From: Macrostomum hystrix
Taxonomy: Eukaryota; Platyhelminthes; Macrostomidae
DNA: 64,000 bases
Assembly: GCA_950097015.1 (NCBI GenBank)
Contig: CATNEN010000001.1
Coordinates: 23,055,501 to 23,119,500, forward strand
Direction: 5' to 3'
The translations under genes were made by a program, and so were the position numbers. Positions 35,801 to 48,200 of the stretch are shown here, piece by piece (the stretch's first letter is position 1; each line of letters starts with the position of its first letter). A model generated the notes under the pieces. The model worked only from the letters and a program-made list of their open reading frames with translations, was not told the origin of the DNA and searched no databases.

Positions 35801-38800
35801 GAAATGGGTGAGTAGGCTGCGACTGCGATTAACAATGAGAACTGGGTGAGTAGGCTGCGACTGCGATTAACAATGAGAAATGGGTGAGTAGCCTGCGACT
35901 GGGATTAACAATGAGAAATGGGTGAGTAACCTGCGACTGGGATTAACAATGAGAAATGGGTGAGTAGCCTGCGACTGGGATTAACAATGAGAAATGGGTG
36001 AGTAGGCTGCGACTGTGATTAACAATGAGAAATGGGTGAGTAGGCTGCGACTGGGATTAACAATGAGAAATGGGTGAGTAGGCTGCGACTGGGATTAACA
36101 ATGAGAAATGGGTGAGTAGGCTGCGACTGTGATTAACAATGAGAAATGGGTGAGTAGGCTGCGACTGGGATTAACAATGAGAAATGGGTGAGTAGGCTGC
36201 GACTGCGATTAACAATGAGAACTGGGTGAGTAGGCTGCGACTGCGATTAACAATGAGAACTGGGTGAGTAGGCTGCGACTGCGATTAACAATGAGAACTG
36301 GGTGAGTAGGCTGCGACTGCGATTAACAATGAGAAATGGGTGAGTAGCCTGCGACTGGGATTAACAATGAGAAATGGGTGAGTAGGCTGCGACTGGGATT
36401 AACAATGAGAAATGGGTGAGTAGCCTGCGATTGTGGCAGAAGATCTGAGGGAGGAGAGATGACAGAGGAGAGATGAGAGAGGAGAGATAAGACAGGAGAG
36501 ATGAGACAGGAGAGATGACAGAGGAGAGATGGGACAGGAGAGATGGGACAGGAGAGATGACAGAGGAGAGATGAGACAGGAGAGATGGGACAGGAGAGAT
36601 GAGACAGGAGAGATGACAGAGGAGAGATGGGACAGGAGAGATGGGACAGGAGAGATGAGACAGGAGAGATGAGACAGGAGAGATGGGACAGGAGAGATGA
36701 GACAGGAGAGATGAAACAGGAGAGATGAGACAGGAGAGATGAGACAGGAGAGATGAGACAGGAGAGATGGGACAGGAGAGATGAGACAGGAGAGATGAGA
36801 CAGGAGAGATGAGACAGGAGAGATGGGACAGGAGAGATGGGACAGGAGAGATGGGACAGGAGAGATGGGCCAGGAGAGACGAGAGAGGAGAGATACGAGT
36901 GAGATGAGGTAGTGTGTAATACAAGTTTAAGATTGTTTAGATAAGTTTATCCTGAGTGTCAGACAATAGTTTTTGTACGGTTTCAGCAATGAGTTTCGCA
37001 TTACTTGGAGGCTGCAAATCAAATGCAAAATGGTACCACAGAATGGAAATAATGTCCCACTTAGAGCTAATTAGAAAAAAGTCACATTAGCTCAGCTGTC
37101 CACAGCTGAATAATGCACCGCATTTGGCAGTGCATGTAGCGACTATTAATAAGGCCAGGACCAGTTTACTTAAGCATGTTTTTTGTGCGCAGTATGCTCC
37201 AACTCGCCCACCCCGCATTACTCACTGGAACAGCTGGTTAGTGACACATGGTGTAGCATTTGCAGGGCACGCTGCATGCTCAGCCTTGGTGTGCCTGTCT
37301 GTTGTGTGCCTTAAACTGCTCGCTTTAAAGTTTAGCAATGATCTAAAGCGCAACGCGTGTGTCTTTCATAGTGCTTATGGGAAACTTAGTAGTAAAGAGG
37401 CCTTCAGGGTTTAAATGTCGGACAATCAAATCTATACCTTTGTTAGTGAGTGAGAGTGGTTAACGCGTCTGCCTCTCGCACCAAGGTCCCTGAGCTCGAT
37501 TCTGGTGTGAGGCCACATTCAATTGGGGTGCAGCCGCTGAGGGGCTTGGGGGCTTGTCGTGCAATTTACGCCATCGAGTGCCAACCTCGAAGGCACAATG
37601 AGAGTTTACACTGCCTGACGATGAGAAAGTCCGGCCAGATGTACACACCTGTGTGAGTGTGTGCCTGCGTACGGTATCTGTGTGCTCAGGAGTCAGTGGA
37701 ATGGGCAGAATTGCAGGAAAACTCAGCAGCAGTGGCAGCAGTCAGTCTTTGTTCTAAGCCAGCTCTTTAGCCCCACACGCGCCAACGTGTTTCGCCCCTT
37801 GGCCATATTCTAGTGGTGTGTTCTTCTTAGAAACCATTTTAACGAGAGAACTGACCAGTTATTCGATTGACCAAAATACTCAGCTGTCAGCTGTGTGAGT
37901 ATGATTCTATAGTGCCAGGCTTGCTGTGTGCTTTGTGAGCATAGTATGCTCAACTGTGAGCTGCCAGCACTGAGTTGGGAAGGGAACAATGGACTGAGCC
38001 CGCACTGCTGGGGGTGCTGAGCTGACTAAGCTGACTGCAACCCCATGCGGCCAGTAGTTTGATTGTTCCCTCCTCCCCTCCCCTTCTCTCCGTTCCAAAT
38101 CCCATTCCCAGCTCGCCTCCGGGGTGCGCGCACAGCATGGACTAGCTTGACTTTCAAGAGGGGACAAAAAAAGCCAGCACGCAGTGAGTCCACCACGTTG
38201 GCGGCACCTTTTCTCTCCCTCAGCTCTGCCACACGGAGGCGAAAGCAACGTGTTACAAGATTAACTGGCAGGAATTACTGGAGTGTTTTTTATATGCAGC
38301 CCTGTTTGTACACGCCAATACCAACCAGCCCTCTCTCTTCACCTCCGCGCCCCGTGCCGCCCCCACAACCGCCCCACCTCCGCCATAGAACCCAGAAAGG
38401 TGAGAGAGGAGAGAGAACGACAGAGAATGGGTGGTATGCATGCTGTAGTGAGCAGGCAGCAAAAAACCCAGGTCGATGAGGTGGTTGGGCGGTTGTTGCG
38501 TTGGTTGGACCGCGAGGTCGTGCGTGGCTTGGGGGGTATAAATAAATTGTCCCCACAGCGCACTGCTCCATAGATCGCCAGACAAGAAACTCGAGAGCGC
38601 CTCTTAGATTGGTGTAGACTAGCATTTGACCCCTCCGCTGGGAGGGGGTCCTGACCCTGCCCCCCTTCCAGCGGAGCGCATCAACCAGTCCCATAGACAA
38701 TTTCGGAAATTCACCGACAAATAAGTTTCGCTTCGAAACACATTCCACAATCAGGACTCGGCTCACGGAGGCAAGGCTAAGGTTCCGGAGAAGGGCAAAG

Positions 38801-41800
38801 CACCGGTTGTTGTGAGTACACTGTTCTCAAATTCATACTTTCTTCTCCCGTATTTGCTTCGCTTTATAAAAAGTTTCTTTCATCTCTCTCCTGTCTCCCT
38901 CTCCTGTCTCCCTCTCCTGTCTCCCTCTCCTGTCTCCCTCTCCTGTCTCCCTCTCCTGTCTCCCTCTCCTGTCTCCCTCTCCTGTCTCCCTCTCCTGTCT
39001 CCCTCTCCTGTCTCCCTCTCCTGTCTCCCTCTCCTGTCTCCCTCTCCTGTCTCCCTCTCCTGTCTCCCTCTCCTGTCTCCCTCTCCTGTCTCCCTCTCCT
39101 GTCTCCCTCTCCTGTCTCCCTCTCCTGTCTCCCTCTCCTGTCTCCCTCTCCTGTCTCCCTCTCCTGTCTCCCTCTCCTGTCTCCCACTCCCCCTCCTTCC
39201 CTCCCCGTCTGTTCCTCGCTTCCCACAGTCAAGCAGCCTCCCCAAGCTTCAACGCACCTCCGCCACAAACCGCAGGCGGCACCGCAGTACTTCGACGACC
39301 CGGACGGACCCCTGCAGCTGCCAAATTCCATTCGGCCAGAGAAATGGAAGCGACCCCAGGAGTACTTCGGCGAGGGCCGTCCCATTGTGGTGGTCGACGG
39401 CGAGAACAATGGCTACTTCGGCTTTGACCTAATGACCGCCAATGAGCATATCCTGCACTGCGAGGTGAGGATTAATGCGGAATTTTATAACTTCATAACG
39501 TGTCTAACATGTCTAACATGTCCAGAACCCCTGTCTAACATGTCTAGAACCCCTGTCTAACATGTCTAGAACCCCTGTCTAACATGTCTAACATGTCTAA
39601 CATGTCCAGAACCCCTGTCTAACATGTCTAGAACCCCTGTCTAACATGTCTAACATGTCTAACATGTCCAGAACCCCTGTCTAACATGTCTTGAACCCTT
39701 GTCAAACATTTCTAACTATTCTCAGATAATCAGCTCATTAAGCTTGCGTAGCTCTTAGCTGGAAACCTGTAGAATTTATCTGACCTGAACCTGCATTAGT
39801 AGATTTGGCGTGAGTCACATTCAGGTTTAATCTGGTAATTTCAAACGAACTATGCATGAGGTATACAGTATCAGTATCAATGATATACATACATACTCTC
39901 AGGAACCCTCCTTCCCCAAGCTCATGTCCTACCTGCCTTGATGTTGGTGTCCAATTACACTCTTATTCACAGGGAGAGACGGGTTCCAGTCTAACATATT
40001 TATTCCTCGGGACATTGCACAGCGTCTCAAAGGGTCCCCCCGTTCAGGTGTCAACCTGTCTACACTGAATGATGCTTACGTCACAATTCTGGCTTGTCTT
40101 TGTTGACACATTCGCAAAGCAGCTCACATTTCTTATAATACGCAGATTAAAGAAAGTTTTTTTCGCATACAATCGGCATACAATAGCACGCATACTGCCT
40201 GGCATAGCAATTCAGTCTTCCGCTCTGGCAGTTCAACTTTAGTTGTAGCCAAATGTGCGGGCCGCATTTTCCAACGGAAGCGGGACTTCTTCAACTCTCT
40301 CTCTCTCTCTCTCTCACCTCTTTGCCTTTTTTCCAGGGTCTAAATAATTACTTCACGGCAAATTGCTCAATAAAATTTGGCCCCGCAAATCGGCGATGTG
40401 TACCCAGCTTTTAGTCTGAGAACTTTTCTCAAATTTTCAAATTTGCAATCATCTCATAGATTGAACCTAATTTTATGAAGCAGCTTTTCTTGCAGTTTGT
40501 GAGTCATTGCGTTCGGATACAACTGAAGAAAATAGTTTGGCTTTAGTGAGAATGGTTTGTTGAATTTTCTTGCATCACCGATAATTATAGTACCATTTGC
40601 CTGACTAAAAGAAATTTCAATATTTTGTTGCCATGCCGTTTCTGGAACCTGTTGGACAATTTTTTTAGGTTGTAAACCAGTTGTAGCCAGGAGTCGAACT
40701 CCCGACCTTTCAGTTAGAAGTCCGGAGCTCTACCGACTGGGCTTAAATAACAGCAAATTAGAGGTTGTAGCCTAGTGGCTAGAGCGTCGGAATCAACTTG
40801 AAGGTCGGGGGTTCGATTCCCAACTCCACTGAAACAATTTGTGTCCTTTAGCAAGACACTTAACTGTGCCTTTTAGTAAGTCTTTTAGACGCAGCCTTTT
40901 AATCATTTATTATTTAAAATATCGCATTAAAAAATATTTGAAATTTCTTTCTCCCGTCGCAGCTGATTCGCTGGATCATCACCCAGGTGGACTCGCTGTT
41001 CAAGATGCACGCCAGCAAAGCCACGGGCACAGAGCCAGCCGAGGTGCTGGTCTCACCAGACGGCATCGTGTACAACTACCGACCCTGGGAGCACATCTTC
41101 GCCATCAACAAGGTGGCCAAGGGGCCGAACATCCCGGCTTACAATCCCTACGGCAAATATGTGGTGCGCCTGTTCTGGCTGGTGAGTGCTCGTCTAAGAA
41201 CTTTTCCGTTTTATCCTACTCATAGTAGGCAACGTAAAAATCTGTAGTTACATTTTTATAATTGTAACATTTTTCGATACATATCGGGTCTAAAAATTGT
41301 TTTAACAAAATGTATAATATCAGCATAAAATAGACAATTTTACTGGTATATCGTTTCAATATACTGTTTAAAGCTTTATCTATTCCTGTATTTATCTATA
41401 CAGGGCCAATGGCGAAAGATCTACGTAGACGACAATCTGCCATTAGATGAGAATGACAAAATTCTGCTCCCAATGACTGCCAGGCAGAATGAACTCTGGC
41501 CAATGCTGCTCACCAAGGCTCTGATTAAAGTGGCCGCGTTAGAGTGAGTTTAAAATGTTGCCTATATTAGTTCTTTCGATTTGTTGAGATTTATTATCGC
41601 TGCAGATATGTTTAGAAAAAACGTTCGCCTCGACAATTCCAGCTACGGGGGCGGCAGCGGAACCCAGGAATTCGGCGACTTCTCGCCAATTCACTGCCTG
41701 ACTGGCTGGCTGCCGCAGACCATCATGGTTAGGTGAGAAACTTTATCACAAGCAATGTTGTACTTTCAAGCTGCTGCTGAACAAACCGAAAAAGTAGTAT

Positions 41801-42198
41801 GAAAAGGACATAAAGGATATATTTATAATTCTAATCAAACACAGGAAGGAGAGCTCAGCTAAACTGTGGGAGCTGCTTCAGAAGCTGCTGCCGGAGTGGA
41901 AGCTGCCCCAGCCGCCAGAGAAGGATCCCACAGAGGCTACTGATGAGCAGCCTCCCGGAGCGGTGAGCACTTTTTTGCTTCATTCGATTTGTAAAATATT
42001 ATTTGATTTATCGAGAAATAATTGCTTGCTGGATTCGAACTCCCGACCCTTGCTGTCGCGAGTCGGATGCATCAAATTTCACAGTAATTTTCTAAGAAGC
42101 ACTGACTAACTCGAATATCTATATCATGCGATTCATTTTTGTGGCAATCGTAAAAGGGAGTCACTGGAGCTGCTAGTAAAGTAAGTGTTCATCAGCAA

Positions 42199-42229
<31 letters not shown>

Positions 42230-45200
42230 CACAGCCCCAGTCACAGTCTGTCCCTGCTGATAGTCAGTCATCTGGAGCACATTTGAACAGTTCTTCAGCA
42301 TCCACGACTAGGATGGGGCACGGCGTTAAGATGACGGTATAAATGCACCTGAAGCTGCATTGATCAGCTTAGATAATATTAATTAATCATTGTTTCCTTT
42401 TCTTGATCCCAAAGCATAGATTTCTGTCCCATATTTCCTATTTTCGACCATTATTCGAATTTGAATCGATTAAGCGTCCTAGAAGCGGGAGAATTTCAAG
42501 TTTACAAATCCTCGCATTGATTAGCAGTGATTGTTGTTTCTGTCTAAAATTGACCTTCATTTCAAATAATTCTGTCTACAACGGCGCGCACATGTGTTCC
42601 TCACAAATTGAACTACGAATGCACCACTGAGGTCTGACCATTCCCTAAATTATATTTTCATTTCATAAAGTTTCCTTGATCTGGTAAACCTAGGATTATA
42701 ATTACATATGCCTATTTTTGTTGACGTGAGTCGTAGACCTCTTCATTTTAAATGCGACAGTTTTGTTATAATTATTGTGTTTGTTTTAATCCTCAGACAC
42801 CGGACGTGGAGAAGCAGCAGGAGCAGCACGCGGGCAAAGGTGGAAAACCAGCCCCTGGAGACAAAGCCAAAGGTAAGCATCTATTTAAATATTTTCTGCA
42901 ATCAAATATAATAAAATAATCGATTAAAATTTTAATTGATTGTTTTCTAACATTTCAAGGCAAAGAAGAGAAGAAGGAGACAAAGGCTGCCAAGGGCGAC
43001 AAAGCAAGTGAGTGACTTAAATTAGTAGAACTCATAAATTAATTGAAACTACTTGTGAGTTGTGAGTAGAATACTTAGCGTTTTTCGTTAATATTTACCG
43101 AAGCCAACAATGTTGGAGGTTCGATCCAGAATATACTAAAACATTTTGTGCCATTTAGCAAGACACGATGCCTACCATTACCTACCTGCAGAGGAGGATA
43201 CAATTGTCTACGACAAGCCCGAAGTGGCTATCTTCGCCTCCTACTACGACGCCACCAGACGCCAGCCGTTGCAGGTGACTTCGCTGGCTGACTGCGCCAA
43301 CAAGAGCGAGCAGCTGCGACAGCGCGGCTTCTCCTACCTGTACAGCCATCCAGTGCAGCTCACCAAGTTTCGCGTCTGTCCACTGGAGCCGCCCAAGCCG
43401 CCTGCGGAGATTCCTGCCTGGAAGCTGATCCGGCCGCGCGTCAAGCGGCCGCTGCCGCGCAGCGAGGCGGCTGGCGCTGACGAAGGTCTGGACGACGGTC
43501 CGGCCGGACCGGATGCGGCCGCGGCTGTGGAAGAGTCCAAGCCCATTTGCGCTATCGAGGTGGAATCACCGTTCGTCAATTATAAGGTCTGTCTGGGGCG
43601 GCAGAGGCGGGATGAGTGGCAGAGCGGTTAACGCGTTTGCCTCTCGCGCCAAGGTCCCTGAGCTCGATTCCGCGGCGAGGCCACATTTATTTGGGGTGCA
43701 GCCGCGGAGAGAAGTATTGTAGAGAAATTTTTGTGCAGTTTACGCCCCTGAGGGCCAACCTCCGAGGCACATTGAAAGTGTAAACTGCATGCCTGACCAT
43801 GAGAAAGTCAGGACAGATGTACACACCCTGTGTCACCAAAAGATGTGGCATTGTCCGCAGCCCTTCTACAATTATTATTATTACACTGGGGCGGGAGACA
43901 CGATACACAATGGGAAAACAAATGCTAGAAGACAGTTTAGGACGAGAGAGACCATCCGCCGGTATTGCTGATTCTCCTGAACCCACAGGTGGATCCGATG
44001 CCTCTGCCGCAGTCAACGTCGCGCCCAACTTCCTCGCTAAGTCGCCGCTCGACCCGGCCGGAGACGCCGCCGAATCCGCGCATCGACGAATTCGACGAGT
44101 CGGCGCCAGACTGGGACGTCCAGGAGGCGGAGCGCCGGGTTCGCGAGGCCGAGGAACTCCGGCTGGCAGCCGAAAGGGAGGCGGAGGAGAGGCGACTCGC
44201 CGAAGCGGCTCCAGCGGGCGGCGACATGGCGGCTGCCGATAAGCTGGCTGTGAGTAATTTCATTTTTCGTGATCAAATTTATCGAAAAACCCAATCATGC
44301 TACTCAGAAAATATTCCGTCAGTAGGGTGATTGCTTTTTTCTCATTTTCATAAACTGCTATAAAATTATTTTCTTTCAGTCGCCATCACCGTACAGAGCG
44401 AGAAAAGTGTCCAGATCTCCGGTATTTAAAATAGCGAAATGCTTATTTAGAAATGCTTTCTGTTATTTGTTTTTCTTTATACAAATGTACTTTAAGCTTT
44501 ATTAATATTGTACTTTGCTATATTCTAAATGCTGCGTATCTGAACATTAGTTTTTCTATAGTTTAGTATCTAAAGGCTCTTATAGAATGAGAAATTAGGC
44601 ATGGAGGTGTTTGATAATTTCCTTTTGCTTTCTATACCGACTTGCTACTTTATAGAAAATATTCAGTCAGAATCTAAACAGAAGGTCACTGGTTCGAATC
44701 TCGTTAGCATTATTGAGCAAGATAATTACTTCTCCTCTGAGTATGAGCTGGGGTAGAAGTTTTGGTTGCTGTTGGGGTATCCCCCTACAGTCCGTGTACA
44801 GAACAGGTGTCCAGAGCCTTTGGATGCACCACGCAATAGCTGCGGTTGTGTCATTCGCTTTACCTATCGCTTAATTAGTTAGGCATAATTTCTATCGATC
44901 CATCTATCTATATTTTACTATATCTATAACTTTATCCTAACCAGAGAGCTTTTCATGTCGAGCTCGGTAACCAAAATTCGTTCAAACATTTCTGACAGGC
45001 TCCAGACGCCAAAACTGGTGGAAAGTCAGCCAAGGCAGCTGCAGCCTCAGCCGCCGCCGCTGCAGCCGCCGCCTCAAAGCAGCAACAGCAGCAGGCTGAT
45101 GCAGCAGCGTCGGGCAAAGATGGCCCACCAAACATCACGGTGCAGTCCAGCTCTCACCTGGACGCTCTGGTTGAATCGCGCACCGATCTGGATGCCATCA

Positions 45201-48200
45201 CCGGCGGGAAGAAGCCCGAGAACAAGAAGTGGCTTGATCTGTCCGAGCTCATCGACTGCTTTCAGTGAGCCTTTTTCCTTCTTCCTGACATTATGAAAAG
45301 CATTAGATTCAGCAATTTGACTCCAAGCTGACTTCCTGAACCCATTGCAGCTGCATCCACGTCTACCACAAAGTGCATACTTATCAGCATCGCCAAGCGC
45401 ACAGCGATCTCAAGGTTTGTTGGCGCCTTTACTGGATCAAAACTTTGTTCATCTCCAAATTGAGTCAATAGAAATTTACGTCAGTAAATTTTGCTCATAA
45501 CTTTCAGAACATCGCCAACAGCGGCAGCACGACCAAGGAGACCAGGAAGTCGGCTGCGGGTGCTTCAGCCCCGGTGAGTTGCTGACACGACTTTTTTCAA
45601 ATTTTTGTTCCCTCTTTGCTGACTTTGTTCTTAAGCTTTAATCCTACTGATTGCCAAACGGAATTGTCTCCGATACCACCGCCTCAGACCCTTCATTGTG
45701 TCTCACATAACACCGCCTCAGACCCTTCATTGTGTCTCACATGACACCGCCTCAGACCCTTCATTGAGTCTCCGATACCATGACCTCAGACCCTTCATTG
45801 TGTCTCCGATACCACCACCTCAAACCCTTCATTGTGACTCCGATACCATGACCTCAGACCCTTCATTGTGTCTCCGATACCACCACCTCAAACCCTTCAT
45901 TGTGACTCCGATACCATGACCTCAGACCCTTCATTGTGTCTCCGATACCACCACCTCAAACCCTTCATTGTGACTCCGATACCACCACCTCAGACCCTTC
46001 ATTGTGACTCCGATACCACCACCTCAGACCCTTCATTGAGTCTCCGATACCATGACCTCAGACCCTTCATTGTGAATCCGATACCACCACCTCAAACCCT
46101 TCATTGTGACTCCGATACCACCACCTCAGACCCTTCATTGTGACTCCGATACCACCACCTCAGACCCTTCATTGAGTCTCCGATACCATGACCTCAGACC
46201 CTTCATTGTGAATCCGATACCACCACCTCAAACCCTTCATTGTGACTCCGATACCACCACCTCAGACCCTTCATTGTGACTCCGATACCACCACCTCAGA
46301 CCCTTCATTGAGTCTCCGATACCATGACCTCAGACCCTTCATTGTGAATCCGATACCACCACCTCAGACCCTTCATTGAGTCTCCGATACCATGACCTCA
46401 GACCCTTCATTGAGTCTCCGATACCATGACCTCAGACCCTTCATTGTGAATCCGATACCACCACCTCAAACCCTTCATTGTGACTCCGATACCACCACCT
46501 CAGACCCTTCATTGTGACTCCGATACCACCACCTCAGACCCTTCATTGAGTCTCCGATACCATGACCTCAGACCCTTCATTGTGTCTCCGATACCACCAC
46601 CTCAGACCCTTCATTGAGTCTCCGATACCATGACCTCAGACCCTTCATTGTGAATCCGATACCACCACCTCAGACCCTTCATTGAGTCTCCGATACCATG
46701 ACCTCAGACCCTTCATTGTGTCTCCGATACCACCACCTCAGACCCTTCATTGAGTCTCCGATACCATGACCTCAGACCCTTCATTGTGAATCCGATACCA
46801 CCACCTCAGACCCTTCATTGTGTCTTCGGAAAGCTGTAAAATGACTGACGTCGGACTCGTGCCGACTCGACAAAAACAAATTGCAGAACATCTCTCCGCA
46901 TCACACCTCGCCTCAGCTGTCACCAAGACTAATTAGAACGAAGTCAAGCAACAGTCTGTTGCACGTGCCTTCTCCGATTCACATACCGGTAGCCCAATCG
47001 GTGTGAATTCTTAGAAAAAAAGTCAAAAAAAAAAATTCAAAATAGTGTCGTAAAACAAAGCGAAGTGTAAAGCTGTTGTCTTTCAGTCTTTTATCTAAAA
47101 TTGGCCTTATACCTGTCCATGAATGTTTAATGGGTGTCGACTGTTCTCAATGTTCTGGCACAATTCTGTGTTGTTAAGCTGATAATTTTTAGCACCGAAA
47201 AAATACGTAAACTAAGCTTAAAGTTACTCTTAAAGTGACTCTTCTTAAAAATGTACTTAAAAGTTTTCGTATTTTACCATTGCAAACATTTTCCTCTTGT
47301 CATTAGTGTATCGCGCAACTAATTGGTTATTATATGGACGAATGCATGTAAAAGAATCAAAAACAATCTTTTAAACAATATTTAAAACAATCAAACTGAC
47401 AGATCACCAATTCTGACGAGCGCTCGCCAATGTTCCTAATGGTTGACTCCCTGGAGCCCACCGAGATCATCTTCTCGATGTCCGCGCTGTGCCGTTGGCC
47501 GGAGCCGCCGCTGCCAGTGACGGCGCCGACTCCAACCGCCGGGGTGGGCTCCGGTCAGCCGCTGCCGCAGCAGCTGCAAAAGTCTGGCAGAGAGTTCACC
47601 AAGTCCTCGGCGGAGGAGAGCGGCGTCAGGGCCGAGACGCCAACGGCGGCTGGTGACGAGGTGCATACAGCTTCCGGCGCGGCAGCCAACGAGCCACTGC
47701 TACCTGGCAGCTTCATATCCGGTGAGCAACAATGAGCGCAGACAAAATACTATGTTGAATACTGATGCTTTCAGCAATTCAGCAATAAATTGACTGGGTT
47801 GAACTTTGGCCTTTAATAACAGAGTTCCACAGCTGGAAGACCCTGCGGGTTGGCGCACCGTTTAAACGCCTAAAGACCACAGGAACAAAGGCCATCTCAT
47901 TGAACCTGCCGCCTGGCAGGCACGTGCTAAAGCTGTTCACAAAGGCACCACTCGGCTACCACTGCAAGATGGTGTCCTCCAGCCCGTTCAACTTTGGCAC
48001 GGAAGAGGACATCCTGCCGCTGCTGCAGAAAGAGCCACTGAGGTGAGTTGCTCACATGCATTCCATAAACTATTGAGGATGCCACATTACCGATTGCTCA
48101 TTCTGTTGACGACCCCGACTGCAGGCTGAAGGAATATGCCAACAAGCTGATGCAGGCTGTGGGCAACATCGTCAAGAACTTCCACGAGCCAGATCTTCGT

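Larger units (their letters stand above)
39270..41732 (+). other. ADGB: ADGB calpain-like region
   Basis: Exons 4-7 encode the calpain-protease-like part. Blocks in order: PQYFDDPDG, KWKRPQEYF, ANEHILHCELIRWIITQVDS, PWEHIFAINKV, YGKYVVRLFWLGQWRKIYVD, NELWPMLLTKALIKV, EFGDFSPIHCLTGWLPQ. The usual catalytic-Cys signature (QGxLGDCW) is not seen, so protease activity is doubtful, as in other androglobins. Confidence 0.75.

Noticed and set aside
38253-38766. Several overlapping open frames in ADGB intron 2
   Set aside because: Overlapping frames on both strands of GC- and pyrimidine-rich DNA, with no family or splice support.
40676-40748. Functional tRNA gene
   Set aside because: Box A and B are present but the anticodon and acceptor stems do not pair, and related copies sit in SINEs.
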